This document shows, piece after piece, positions 34,304-45,100 of a stretch of DNA of 64,000 bases. The notes under the pieces are model-generated. The model searched no databases and was not told where the DNA came from. It saw only the letters and a program-made list of their open reading frames with translations. The position numbers and the translations under genes were made by a program. The DNA is from JAGQKC01 sp965223675. Its GTDB lineage: Bacteria; Nitrospirota; Nitrospiria; Nitrospirales; UBA8639. The DNA is taken from the NCBI GenBank assembly GCA_965223675.1, contig OZ245013.1, forward strand, positions 4,297,159-4,361,158. The letters are read 5' to 3'. How positions within the stretch are numbered: position 1 is the first letter of the stretch; each line of letters opens with the position of its first letter.

Positions 34304-34464
34304 AATTCATCTATTTCTAGTGTTGTGATAAAACTCTTTTTTTATGAATGAACCAGTCTTGTTTTTTTCGACTCAGCTCCGTCAATACGATTAGGGAAAT
34401 GTATGAATACCGCTACACAGAGGAAATTTAAAGGTTTTATGATAGATCAGGTCATTTCCTGAAA

Positions 34465-35481
34465 ATGGTGAATTCTTTGAAAACTCTTGTTGTCCATCCA
34501 GGTGCTCTCGGTGATGTTCTTTTGAGCCGCAAAGCCTTAAGAACTCTTAAGCAGTCTTTTCCTCAAAATTCATTGGTGTGGGTAGGGAAATCCGAAATAG
34601 GAAATCTACTTGCGGTTTGTGAAGAAGTGAGCTCGGCTATACCTATCGAAAGTCGATTGCTCGCTGACCTATTTTGTCATCCGACTCAATGGAATTCCGA
34701 AACACATAAAGTATTGAAGTTTTGTTCTCGCATTGTCTGCTGGCTACACGACAAAGATGATAGTATTCGCCAGAATTTCATAGCCTATGGAATTTCATCA
34801 ATGGTCATTCAATCTCCATATGACTCTAGCCTATCGAGTATCCATATTGAGGATTGCTATCAAGAAACTCTTAATTGTTGGCACACCAACATGGTTGAAT
34901 CTTTTCAACGACTTCAGGTCGTTGATTCGGCTTACGATCAATGGAAAAGTCACAAGATTAAAAGTGCAGAAGGTGATGATATTCAACGTATCGTGATTCA
35001 TCCAGGAAGTGGGAGCCATCATAAATGTGCGGATCCCTCTTTATTTGCGTCGGTGATTGAACGACTACTTCAAGTTGAGGACAGGCACGTGATAATTTTG
35101 GAAGGGCCTGCTGATAAAGATGTGGTCAGTCGTTTGTGTTCATTATTATCCTCCAACATGTACACGGTTTTACAGCAACAGTCTCTTGTCTCACTTACTC
35201 AGTATTTTTCAACGGTAGATTTATTTATCGGGAATGACTCTGGATTGACACATCTTGCGGTTGCATGTGATCTACCGACTATTGCTCTTTTTGGGCCTAC
35301 GGATCCAGCACAGTGGGCTTCTAGAGAGGACCATGCTGCTGTCATCACCGGTGAGCGGTGTCAATGCGAGGATTGGTCTTGTGTCCGGCGTTGTGACTCT
35401 AAGCCATGTTTCAATATTTCAGTTGATGATGTCGTAGAGAAGGCTGAACATTGGCTTAACCTGCCGATTGCTCTAACATGA
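34465..35481 (+). CDS. Glycosyltransferase family 9 (heptosyltransferase-like)
   Basis: This 338-residue cytoplasmic protein shows the GT9 opening VHPGALGDVLLSRKALRTLK (about 10-29), the central VIHPGSGSHHKC (about 176-187) and the donor-binding loop FIGNDSGLTHLAVACDLPTIALFGPTDP (about 252-279). GT9 enzymes transfer heptose from ADP-heptose to lipid A-core. A Cys-rich tail (CQCEDWSCVRRCDSKPC) is common in some relatives. The upstream gap of about 160 bases has no gene. Confidence 0.85.
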   Translation: MVNSLKTLVVHPGALGDVLLSRKALRTLKQSFPQNSLVWVGKSEIGNLLAVCEEVSSAIPIESRLLADLFCHPTQWNSETHKVLKFCSRIVCWLHDKDDSIRQNFIAYGISSMVIQSPYDSSLSSIHIEDCYQETLNCWHTNMVESFQRLQVVDSAYDQWKSHKIKSAEGDDIQRIVIHPGSGSHHKCADPSLFASVIERLLQVEDRHVIILEGPADKDVVSRLCSLLSSNMYTVLQQQSLVSLTQYFSTVDLFIGNDSGLTHLAVACDLPTIALFGPTDPAQWASREDHAAVITGERCQCEDWSCVRRCDSKPCFNISVDDVVEKAEHWLNLPIALT

Positions 35482-35601
35482 ACTGTTAGTAAGCTCATTC
35501 TCTTGCTTGATATCAATTACTTGCCTCCCTACAATAGCTGTGCTATGTTCGGCCCCATTCGTCGTAATTCCCCTTATTTATTAAGAAGATAGAGAGTATC
35601 T

Positions 35602-37386
35602 TTGAAGCCAAATCTTATCCATGATCAGGTTGTCGCCGCCCTGTCAGCTGCCTTGGGTCGGGCAAGGGAAAGCGGAGATCTTGGGATGGCGATTCTGCCT
35701 AGCCCTACTGTCGAACTTCCTAAACGAGAAGAATGGGGAGATCTTTCTTCGAACGTCGCGATGATGGTGGCTCCGAAAGCTCGGCGTTCTCCGTTAGAAG
35801 TCGCAGGTTTGCTTGCTTCAACACTCAAAGCTGATAGCCATGATTTATTCGATCGTGTCGATGTGGCTCCTCCGGGGTTTTTGAACTTCACAATCAAACC
35901 CAATCGTTGGATTGAAATCCTGAAAATGATTGAAGATCTTGGGTCGACTTTTGGTTCAAGTCAGATGGGTCATGGGAAATGTGTCATGGTTGAGTATGTC
36001 AGTGCAAACCCAACTGGTCCTCTCCACGTTGGACATGGGCGCGGAGCGGCTCTCGGGAATGCGACCTCCAATCTCTTGCAGGCAGTCGGCTATCGTGTTC
36101 AACGAGAGTATTATATCAATGATGCGGGTCGTCAGTTGCGGCTACTTGGCGCAAGTGTCTTTGCTCGATACCAAGAATATTATGAACGTCCTGTGACATT
36201 TCCCGAGGATGGATATCACGGGACCTACATTCACGAGGTGGCGGAATCGATGGCGCAAGAATTGGGGTCGACTCTCCTTGATCTGGATGTCGACGAGGCA
36301 GAGCAACGTTCAGCAGCGTTTGCATGCAAACAACTACTCGAACGGATAAAAGATGATCTACAAGTTTTTGGTATTGAATTTGACGAATGGTACAGTGAGG
36401 CGAGTTTGATTGGCGCAGGTCACCTCGAGCAGGCATTAGAAGATCTGAAGCAAAAAGACTTAGTTTTTGAGAATGAAGGTGCCTGGTGGTTTAGGTCCTC
36501 TCAATTTCAAGATGAAAAAGATCGTGTTGTAGCCAAGCAAGATGGTGATTATACGTATCTTGCCTCTGACATTGCCTACCATCGAGATAAATTTAAGCGG
36601 GGTTTTGAGACCTTGATTAATATCTGGGGAGCCGATCATCATGGCTATATTCCTCGAATGCAAGCTGTGGTTCAAGCGTTTGGATATCGAAAGGAACAAT
36701 TCCGTGTTGTGCTCGTTCAAATGGTTAACCTCTTGCGTGGAGGCAGTAAGGTTGAAATGTCAAAGCGTGCAGGAGAATTTGTGACGCTTCGAGAAGTGAT
36801 TGATGAAGTGGGAGCGGATGCCGCAAAATTCTTTTTTCTCATGCGACGATCAGACAGCCACTTAGACTTTGACCTTGAATTAGCCAAACGACAGTCTGCT
36901 GATAATCCCGTGTACTATGTCCAATATGCGCACGCTCGCTTAGCGAGTTTGTTTCGCGTTGCAGAGTCTCGTGGCATGCGGGTGCCATCTATCCATGATG
37001 TTGATGATACGCTGGTGACGACTCAAGATGAATTGCGCTTAATGAAACAGCTATCGTGTTATCCTAGGATGATTGAAGGGAGTGCGATCAATTTGGAACC
37101 TCATCGGGTGACCTTCTATCTTCAAGAATTAGCCGCGCAGCTACATACGTACTACAACAAACATCGAATACTTCCTTCGACAGGACCAAATTCGACCTTT
37201 GAGAATGGAGAAACCTTTAGCTCTCACGTAGAGAAATCAAATGATGAGGAGGAGTCTACTCAGAAACATCGCGAACATGTGACTCCTGAGTTAACGGCAG
37301 CACGTTTAGCTGTGATGCGTCAAGTGCAGACCGTCATTCGCAATGGTCTCACGGTTCTTGGGATATCGGCTCCTGAGCAGATGTAG
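35602..37386 (+). CDS. argS: Arginyl-tRNA synthetase
   Basis: This 594-residue class I synthetase has an N-terminal Add-1-type domain (about 1-95), the HIGH motif as HVGHGRG within NPTGPLHVGHGRG (about 130-142), a VEMSKRAG motif (about 384-391) and a DALR anticodon-binding domain. Between about residues 525 and 560 there is a polar acidic insertion before the final helix, which explains the slightly long size. The start is TTG at 35602. No better in-frame start is near the conserved N-terminus. Confidence 0.95.
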   Translation: MKPNLIHDQVVAALSAALGRARESGDLGMAILPSPTVELPKREEWGDLSSNVAMMVAPKARRSPLEVAGLLASTLKADSHDLFDRVDVAPPGFLNFTIKPNRWIEILKMIEDLGSTFGSSQMGHGKCVMVEYVSANPTGPLHVGHGRGAALGNATSNLLQAVGYRVQREYYINDAGRQLRLLGASVFARYQEYYERPVTFPEDGYHGTYIHEVAESMAQELGSTLLDLDVDEAEQRSAAFACKQLLERIKDDLQVFGIEFDEWYSEASLIGAGHLEQALEDLKQKDLVFENEGAWWFRSSQFQDEKDRVVAKQDGDYTYLASDIAYHRDKFKRGFETLINIWGADHHGYIPRMQAVVQAFGYRKEQFRVVLVQMVNLLRGGSKVEMSKRAGEFVTLREVIDEVGADAAKFFFLMRRSDSHLDFDLELAKRQSADNPVYYVQYAHARLASLFRVAESRGMRVPSIHDVDDTLVTTQDELRLMKQLSCYPRMIEGSAINLEPHRVTFYLQELAAQLHTYYNKHRILPSTGPNSTFENGETFSSHVEKSNDEEESTQKHREHVTPELTAARLAVMRQVQTVIRNGLTVLGISAPEQM

Positions 37387-37459
37387 ATGTAATTGAGTTG
37401 GAATATTCAGATAACAGAAATGCGAAGAAGATCGACAGGATAGAAGAGAGAAAAAGGTG

Positions 37460-38596
37460 ATGTTTGCCGTCCAAAAAAATGATTCTACAATATCGGCTAG
37501 AACTGGTGTCTTAAAAACAGCTCATGGTGAAGTTGAAACCCCAGTCTTTATGCCAGTTGGCTCATTAGGCACGGTCAAAGGCATCGACCCCGATGAAATT
37601 CAATCTTGCGGATTTGGGCTGATTCTCAGCAACGCCTACCATTTGTACTTACGTCCCGGCCATACGGTAATCGCGGAACAAGGTGGTTTGCACACATTTA
37701 TGCAATGGCCTGGTGCTATTTTGACGGACAGTGGTGGGTTTCAAATGGTGAGTCTTGCTGATCTCTGTCGCGTGACAGAGGATGGCGTAGGGTTCAAGTC
37801 GCATCTTGATGGTTCCTGGCATCAATTGACCCCTGAGTTTTGTATAGAGATTCAGGTTGCTCTGGGATCGGATATTATGATGATGTTGGATCATTGTCCA
37901 CCGTATCCTTCCTCAGAACTCCAAGTCCGAGAAGCGGTCGACCGCACCACACGATGGGCGCGACGATGTCTTTCGGTTTCCAAACAAGAGCATCAACATC
38001 TATTTGGGATCATTCAAGGAGGTACATTTTCGCACCTACGACAACAGGCAGCTGGAGAGTTGATGGAGCTGGGTTTTGATGGATATGCTCTTGGTGGTCT
38101 CTCTTTGGGTGAAGAAAAAGACACCATGTTTCAGATTATTCAGTCTGTCACGGCTCAACTTCCACTCGATCGTCCCCGGTATCTCATGGGAGTTGGGTTG
38201 CCAGAGGATATTTTGGAAGGCGTGTGTCGTGGAGTGGATATGTTCGACTGCGTGATTCCTACGCGTCATGGTCGAACAGGTTGGCTCTTCACCTCGTCAG
38301 GTCGAGTATTAATAAAAAATGCACGATATGCAAGGGACGAATCTCCTATTGATTCCGAATGTCCCTGTCCTGTGTGTCGACGTTATTCCAGGGCATATTT
38401 GCGGCATTTGTTTGTGGCGAATGAAATGTTAGGTGTGCGACTCAATACAATTCATAATCTTTGGTATTATGGAGACCTTATGGCCAAAATTAGGAATGCG
38501 ATTCGAAATGGACAGCTGCAAGAATTTCGAACCAAGTTTTATCAGGCGAGAGAGGGACACGGACAAGATCTGAAGCAAGACCCTGTGTGTGCATGA
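37460..38596 (+). CDS. tgt: tRNA-guanine transglycosylase
   Basis: The protein has about 378 residues. It exchanges the G34 base of tRNAs (Asp, Asn, His, Tyr) for preQ1 in queuosine synthesis. Seen: DSGGFQM (about 92-98), DCVIPTRHGRTG (about 264-275) and the zinc site CPCPVCRRYSRAYLRHL (about 303-319). ATG 37460 is preferred to the overlapping GTG at 37457, as the AAAAAGG box is then better spaced. The yajC-secDF group follows, as in many bacteria. Confidence 0.95.
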   Translation: MFAVQKNDSTISARTGVLKTAHGEVETPVFMPVGSLGTVKGIDPDEIQSCGFGLILSNAYHLYLRPGHTVIAEQGGLHTFMQWPGAILTDSGGFQMVSLADLCRVTEDGVGFKSHLDGSWHQLTPEFCIEIQVALGSDIMMMLDHCPPYPSSELQVREAVDRTTRWARRCLSVSKQEHQHLFGIIQGGTFSHLRQQAAGELMELGFDGYALGGLSLGEEKDTMFQIIQSVTAQLPLDRPRYLMGVGLPEDILEGVCRGVDMFDCVIPTRHGRTGWLFTSSGRVLIKNARYARDESPIDSECPCPVCRRYSRAYLRHLFVANEMLGVRLNTIHNLWYYGDLMAKIRNAIRNGQLQEFRTKFYQAREGHGQDLKQDPVCA

Positions 38597-38796
38597 GTAG
38601 AAAGAGAAAATGCAAAGTGTGAAGTGAAAAATAGCGTCGAGATTTTCCTTCCTTTCACGTTTCAGGACTTAATATTTTGAGCTTTTGATTTTAACTTTTG
38701 CATTGAATACAAAGGTGAGCAACGTTAGGCAATCACGATATTGCCAGTATGTCTTTATTGTGTAGAACCTAAAGTTACCAGAAGAAAGGGGTGCAC
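38597..38796. other. Intergenic region with degenerate inverted repeats
   Basis: About 200 AT-rich bases between tgt and yajC. The words GTGTGAAGTGAAAAA and the later CCTTTCACGTTTCAG are roughly inverted copies, so a weak hairpin is possible. No gene was found. Confidence 0.4.
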
Positions 38797-39114
38797 ATGA
38801 GTTCTGTCGCATGGGCACAGGCAGGAGCAGGAAACGATCCAACAGCTGGACTCCTCTCTTTTGTGCCATTTCTGCTGATTTTTGTCGTGTTTTATTTTCT
38901 TCTGATTTTGCCGCAACAGCGTCGGCAGAAAAAACAGCGAGAATTATTAGCCGCCCTGAAAAAGGGCGATAAAGTGATCACCTCATCAGGAATCTGGGGT
39001 ACGATTACGAATCTTGATAAAGAGACCGTCACGCTACAAATTGCAGACAATACAAAAATTCGACTACAACGCGATTATGTAGGGAGACTCCGAGATACGG
39101 AGGAAGGTTCATGA
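38797..39114 (+). CDS. yajC: Sec translocase accessory protein YajC
   Basis: The protein has about 105 residues. One membrane helix (about 21-40, FVPFLLIFVVFYFLLILPQQ) is followed by the YajC soluble part with KKGDKVITSSGIWGTI (about 55-70). The motif LPQQRRQKK directly after the helix is typical. ATG 38797 is chosen over GTG 38791 because GAAAGGGG is then six bases upstream. It is part of the SecDF-YajC complex with the next two genes. Confidence 0.93.
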   Translation: MSSVAWAQAGAGNDPTAGLLSFVPFLLIFVVFYFLLILPQQRRQKKQRELLAALKKGDKVITSSGIWGTITNLDKETVTLQIADNTKIRLQRDYVGRLRDTEEGS

Positions 39115-39133
39115 ATCGGAAAAGGCAAACTCG

Positions 39134-40771
39134 ATGAAGAAAATTCGTGGCAGGTTAATTCTTCTGATCGCTCTAGCAGTGGTTTCAGTCATCATTTCGT
39201 TGCCCTCCTTTCCATCGCTCTATGCACCGCTTCCCAGTTGGATGAAACAGATGTTGAGCGATCGCGGGCTCGCTCTTGGTCTTGATCTGCAAGGAGGTGT
39301 GCATTTGGTACTTGAGGTCGAAGAAGATCGAGCCGTAGAAATTGCCGTCGATCGGTCAAAAAAGGCTCTCGAAGATCTCAAGGTCGTTGCTGAACTTCCA
39401 ATTGAGACAGTGGTTCGAGAAGGGACCAATAGCTTGGTTTTGACGGTGTCGGACAGCGATGACGCCAAAGCGAAGGTCACGCAGGAATTGGAAGATGGAT
39501 TTCCTGGGTTTGTGCTGAAGGATTCATCAGAGACGTCTATGACATATGAACTTGATTCTACAGAGATTGACCGAATCAAGAATTCTGCGATTAACCAAGC
39601 CTTGGAAACGATTCGAAATCGAATTGACGAATTTGGTGTAGCGGAACCGTTGATTCAACGGTTAGGTCGAAACCAAATTGCCGTCCAACTCCCCGGTGTC
39701 AAAGACCCGAAACGAGCAAAGGACTTAATAAAGAAAACCGCCTTACTCGAATTCAAACTGCTTGATGAATCAAAAATTGCCTTAGAGCTTCCGCCGCAGG
39801 TCGAAAAAGCTCAAGAAGAGCAAGTTCGAAAAGATTTTGAAGGCAAGTTGCCTGAGGGGTCTGAAATTCTTTTTGAGAATATTATTTCAGAGGATGGACA
39901 GGAAAAATTTAGTCTTCCTTATCTTATTAGACGGGACACCGCTCTCACTGGAGATGTGTTGCAAGACGCACGTGTCACAATTGGGGATTTTAATGAACCG
40001 ATCGTCTCACTGACTTTTGATAGCCGAGGAGCTCAGGAGTTTGAACGTCTCACCGGTGCGAATGTCGGGAAACGTATGGCAATTGTGTTAGATGGAAATG
40101 TCTATTCAGCTCCAAGGATCAACGAAAAGATTGGAGGTGGACGAGCCGTCATTAATGGAACTTTCACGACCGATGAAGCGAATGATCTCGCTGTCGTTTT
40201 GCGAGCTGGTGCCCTTCCGGCCCCAATGAAAACGCTTCAAGATCTGACCGTTGGCCCATCGTTAGGAAAAGATTCTATTGAAAAGGGCTTGCGAACTCTC
40301 ATGATTGCGGGGTGTTTAGTGTTGATCTTTATGATTGTGTACTATCGTCTTTCAGGTGTCATAGCGAATTTTGCACTTGCCTTGAATCTTATTGGTTTAC
40401 TTGGCGCCCTGTCTGGGCTCAATGCCACACTGACGCTACCGGGGATTGCAGGGATTATCCTTACCATCGGGATGGGTGTCGATTCTAATATTCTGATCTT
40501 TGAACGAATCAGGGAGGAACTTCGACAAGGACGTCCAGTTCGGCTTGCCGTAGATGGGGGATATGATAAAGCTTTTCTGACTATTGTTGACTCTCACGTC
40601 ACAACGCTCATCACTGGATTAGCTTTGTTTCTCTTTGGCACTGGTCCTATTAAGGGGTTTGCCGTGACCTTGTGTTTGGGGATTGCCATTAATTTGTTTA
40701 CAGCGTTGGTCGGGACCAAAGTCGTGTTTGACTTATTTAACCGGAAAAAATTACAACGATTGAGTATTTAA
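39134..40771 (+). CDS. secD: Protein translocase subunit SecD
   Basis: This 545-residue protein has a first helix at about 7-25, then the periplasmic part with GLDLQGGVHLVLEV (about 48-61) and a second P1-type region. The C-terminal five-helix RND-like bundle includes LIFMIVYYRLSG and GIAGIILTIGMGVDSNILIFERIREEL (about 438-464). It uses the proton gradient to assist Sec export after SecA. It starts 20 bases after yajC. Length and motif order are normal. Confidence 0.96.
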   Translation: MKKIRGRLILLIALAVVSVIISLPSFPSLYAPLPSWMKQMLSDRGLALGLDLQGGVHLVLEVEEDRAVEIAVDRSKKALEDLKVVAELPIETVVREGTNSLVLTVSDSDDAKAKVTQELEDGFPGFVLKDSSETSMTYELDSTEIDRIKNSAINQALETIRNRIDEFGVAEPLIQRLGRNQIAVQLPGVKDPKRAKDLIKKTALLEFKLLDESKIALELPPQVEKAQEEQVRKDFEGKLPEGSEILFENIISEDGQEKFSLPYLIRRDTALTGDVLQDARVTIGDFNEPIVSLTFDSRGAQEFERLTGANVGKRMAIVLDGNVYSAPRINEKIGGGRAVINGTFTTDEANDLAVVLRAGALPAPMKTLQDLTVGPSLGKDSIEKGLRTLMIAGCLVLIFMIVYYRLSGVIANFALALNLIGLLGALSGLNATLTLPGIAGIILTIGMGVDSNILIFERIREELRQGRPVRLAVDGGYDKAFLTIVDSHVTTLITGLALFLFGTGPIKGFAVTLCLGIAINLFTALVGTKVVFDLFNRKKLQRLSI

Positions 40772-40815
40772 TGAAATTCAATCTTGAAACACTTTCACCC
40801 ATTGGATAGCAACTT

Positions 40816-41736
40816 ATGTTAGAGATCGTCGGAAAAACCAACATTGACTTCATGGGAAAACGGAAGATTGCGCTGGGAATTTCTGGGGTCTTGGTATTAC
40901 TAGGGTTTATTGCTGTGATTCAAATAACCTTTGGCTCAGCGAATTTGGGGATTGATTTTGCTGGGGGAACTGCCGTCCAATTAAAGTTTGACAAAGCGTT
41001 ATCCATTGAATCGGCTCGAACCGTCTTGGCCAAGCATGGGCTTGGGGATGCTGAACTTCAGGAATTTACACAGGATAATAAATTACTGATTCGTGTCAAA
41101 ACAGAAACAACAATTGAAGAAGCCATTAGCGAAAAAATTATTCAGGTCTTCCGAGACGAATTTAAGGATTATAATTTTGAGATCGATTCGAGTACGTCGA
41201 TTGGGCCAACGATTGGGCAAAAGCTTCAGAAAGATGCCCTGATCGCGATCGTATTGTCCTTAATCGGTATTATCTTGTACATCGCAGCTAGGTTTGAATT
41301 TCGGTTTGGCGTGGCCGCGGCCATCGCAACATTTCATGATGTTCTAGCAGTATTAGGGATCTTTTATGTGTTGAACGTGGAGATTACCCTTTTAGTCGTG
41401 ACCGCGCTTTTGACTTTAGCAGGATACTCATTAACTGATACCGTAATTGTCTTTGACCGGATTCGTGAAAACCTTCGTCAACGACGACGACAATCCATTG
41501 AAACGATTATAAACAACGGTATCAATCAAGTGCTCAGCCGTACATTGATTACCACGTTGACGGTGGTTCTCGTCTTAGGACCTCTGACAGTGTTTGGAGG
41601 GGAAGTACTTCATGATTTCTCGCTTGCCTTACTCTTAGGAGTCATCATTGGAACCTACTCTTCCGTCTTCGTGGCCAGCCCTCTACTCCTTGTCTGGCCG
41701 GGTGCCGAAGGTAAACTGTTGCGTCGAAGTAAATAA
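40816..41736 (+). CDS. secF: Protein translocase subunit SecF
   Basis: This 306-residue protein has a first helix at about 20-40, the signature IDFAGGTAVQLKF (about 52-64) and a C-terminal helical bundle with GYSLTDTVIVFDRIRENL (about 201-218). It is the partner of SecD, encoded about 45 bases upstream. No terminator hairpin follows. Confidence 0.96.
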   Translation: MLEIVGKTNIDFMGKRKIALGISGVLVLLGFIAVIQITFGSANLGIDFAGGTAVQLKFDKALSIESARTVLAKHGLGDAELQEFTQDNKLLIRVKTETTIEEAISEKIIQVFRDEFKDYNFEIDSSTSIGPTIGQKLQKDALIAIVLSLIGIILYIAARFEFRFGVAAAIATFHDVLAVLGIFYVLNVEITLLVVTALLTLAGYSLTDTVIVFDRIRENLRQRRRQSIETIINNGINQVLSRTLITTLTVVLVLGPLTVFGGEVLHDFSLALLLGVIIGTYSSVFVASPLLLVWPGAEGKLLRRSK

Positions 41737-42109
41737 GTTTACACGTTCCACGTAACTCCTCTCAGAATTTTGTGTTTTATGGATGGTTCTCAATATTTTC
41801 TCCTCATTCCTCTTCCTTTACTTTCTGTGGTTGGTTATGGCCAATTCAATTAACTTGGGTACCTTGAAGTGTTTGAATTCGTGGTGTCTGTGACTTAGAG
41901 CCTTGTCCTTGAATCAGTGCTTGGAGATAGATAGCTCTAGTTTTTTCACCGCAAACGAACCATACCATCTTTCCCTTAGTTCCACGATTTAAGAGGCATA
42001 GAACGTTAAAATGTTACCGTTACTTGACATCCAGGGAGCAGAGTCAAGAAAATATTCTATGTTCTTGTGGGTTTACGTACTCATGCTTCATCACTAAACC
42101 GTTACGTAA
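41737..42109. other. Intergenic region before the two-component genes
   Basis: About 370 bases without a plausible frame. The first 20 bases contain ACACGTTCCACGT, a degenerate short repeat. The promoter of the kinase gene should lie in the right half, but no box is convincing. Confidence 0.4.
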
Positions 42110-45100
42110 ATGAAACGTTTGATCCCATCTCTCAGTCTTAAAGGGAAGACCATTCTGGCGATGGTGCTCGTTGGTCTACTTCCGCTTATTCTTTCTCTTC
42201 TCTTAACGTATTTTGAAGAACGGCGTGCCTTGAGGGAAGCTGCTGGCATTAACTTTAAGGGCATTGCCGTCGAGGTCGCGAGAAAAGTCGAAACCCAAAT
42301 TACTCGTGGAATTAATGAAGCACAACAGCTTGCGACCATCCCTTTTATCCGTAGTGCCGTAACGGACTCTAATCGGAGTTATGAAGGAAAAGACACTGAT
42401 CAAGTGTCAGCGCTCATTCAGCAATGGCAAGAACGGTGGCGGGAACGTGCTCACCAAGATGAGTTTCCATTATTTATTAATCAATATGCGACCAATTATT
42501 TAATTCAGTGGCATGAGGTGCGTAAGGCGGATTACTTGGCAATTTGGGTGACCGACAATCAGGGAGCGTTGGTGCTGAGTTCATTTCCGCATGTCAAGTT
42601 TTTTCATGGTGACAGCCAATGGTGGAAAGCCGTATTTCTCCACGAGCAAGGGCAAGCGTTTGTGAGTGATCTGTTCTTTGATCCGTCATTTGGAACACAT
42701 GTCCTGAACGTGGCTGTGCCTATTTTTGATGATCAGCGTCAAGGTGTCGTTGGGGTCGTCAGCATTCTTCTTCGCCGAGATTCATTGTTTCGTTCAATAT
42801 CTGAAGTCACGGCTGGGCACACGGGGCATGCGATGCTCGTCGCATCTGATGGCATGCCACTCTTGTGTCCGGTGTTGTCTTTAGAAGAGCATCGTGCACC
42901 GCCACAATTAGTACAGGCCATTGCGTCTAAAAATCCGGGTTGGTTGATGGCGAATCCTGATTCCCACGGGGCTCAAAACTCCATCGTGGGGTTTGCTCCG
43001 CTCCATCTTGGGAGTGACCTTGCTCCAGAAAGTTTTGGTGGACACCAGTGGCATATGCTTGTTCGTCAGGATCCTGCCGAAACGTATGCACCCTTGGAGC
43101 AACTCGTGTTAAAGGTGGCTTCATATGGATTGGCGGTGTTCGTCATTCTTTGGATCACCGGCGTACTAGTAGCTGGTCGCATTGTTAAGCCTATTCAATC
43201 TCTCTACGAAGGAGTGCAACATATTGGGAGCGGCAGTCTTGCACACCAACTTAATATCAAAACGGGTGACGAAATTGAGCAATTGGCTAATGCCTTTAAC
43301 GGGATGGCGAGTAATCTGCAGCATTCCTTTACAGAGTTGAACCAAAAAGTTGTAGAAATCGGGAGCCTCAAAGAAAAGTATCGAGATCTTATTGAAAATT
43401 CTCCTGAAATGATTCACCAACTGCATGCCTCGGGTAAGTTTGCTCATGTCAATCAAACGGGATTACACAAGCTGGGATATTCGTTAGCGCAAATGTTGGA
43501 GATGTCGCTCTGGGAAATTGTTCCTGCAGACCGTCAAGGAGAAATGAAGCAATATGTTGAGGAACTTGGGAATTTGGAAGATAAGACCATTGAAACGGTA
43601 TTTGTCACCAAGGAGGGAAACTCGATCGAAGTCGAAATTCATTCGACTGCTCTATTAGACCCTCAGACCGGAGATTTAGTGTATTCACGAGGGTTTGTCC
43701 GGGATATCACGGAACGGAAAGTTCTTCAACGTGAGATTGAACGATATACGATTGGATTGGAGCAAGAGGTCACGGATCGGACAAAACAGCTATCAGAATC
43801 TGAGGGTCGTTATAAAGCGCTGTTTAACTTAGCCGCTGATTCTATTTTTGTCGTGAATAAAGATGGACAAATCGAAGCGGTCAATGAGCGCGAACGAGAC
43901 ATGTTAGGCCACCCTCAAGAAGTTATCGTGGGACGTTCGTTACTAGATTTCGTTGTCCCTGAGCAACGAAATATGACGGAAACATTATTGCAAAGAGTCA
44001 GGGAGGGTACCCAGAAAGTTCCGACGCAAGAAATTGGCGTGTACGATGTTGATCATCAACATCGGCATGTCGAAATTGACGTTATTCCTGTTGATATGCC
44101 TGATCATTCTTCCGTGATGGTGCAATTGAGAGATATCGCGGAACGCAAACGTTTACAAGATCAATTACATCGTTATAGTGAGGCCCTCGAAGAGAAAGTG
44201 CAAGAGCGAACCAAAGAAATTGAGCAAGCCAAACAATATATTGAAAGTCTGTTAGAAAATGCGAACGATGTGATTTACACCTTGGACAGAGATCAATGCT
44301 TTACCTATGTCAATAGCAAGGTCGAATCCTTGGGTTATACCAAAGAAGATCTTCTTGGTCGACCATATCTGACACTGCTTTCGAAACGGTATCGTGGGCG
44401 TCATTTGAAAGAAACCTTGGATGTCGGAGTCAAACAGGTCTATGAGGTGGAGATGATCAGTCGACATGGAGATCATCGTTCTGTGCTGGTCAGTGTATCG
44501 CCGCTTTTTGACCAGCAGGGAGAACCGTTGGGCATGTTGGGGATTGCTCGCGATATTACGGAAAGAAAAACGTTGGAACAGCAAGTTCAAAATGCAGAAC
44601 GTTTGGCTTCTGTTGGTAAATTGGCCGCCGGAGTCGCTCATGAAATCAATAATCCTTTGGGAGGTATTTTGAACTGTTTGTATAATATTCGGAAAGGCAC
44701 GCTGAGCGAGGCTCGTGCGCAAGAATACATGCATTTCATGGAGGACGGACTTCAACGAGTGCAAAAAATTGTTCGGCAGCTCCTAGATTTTTCTCAACAG
44801 TACCAACCCTCGTTGACGGCGACCGAAATCAATCCGCTGGTGGATCGAGTCTTAGCTTTGACCAAACACACGCTCCTTGCCAAAGCCATTGACTTGAGTA
44901 CGCATTATGACGATGAGTTACCGATGATCATGGTCGATCCGCATATGATTGAACAAGTTTTGACGAATTTAATCTTGAATGCCTCGCAGGCGACGGAAGA
45001 AGGAGGTGAGGTGGTTATCCGAACTCGACAGATAGCTGGTGTCTGTGAAATCGATGTGGAAGACACAGGGTGTGGCATAGCTCCCGAGGTTCGTCCAAAG

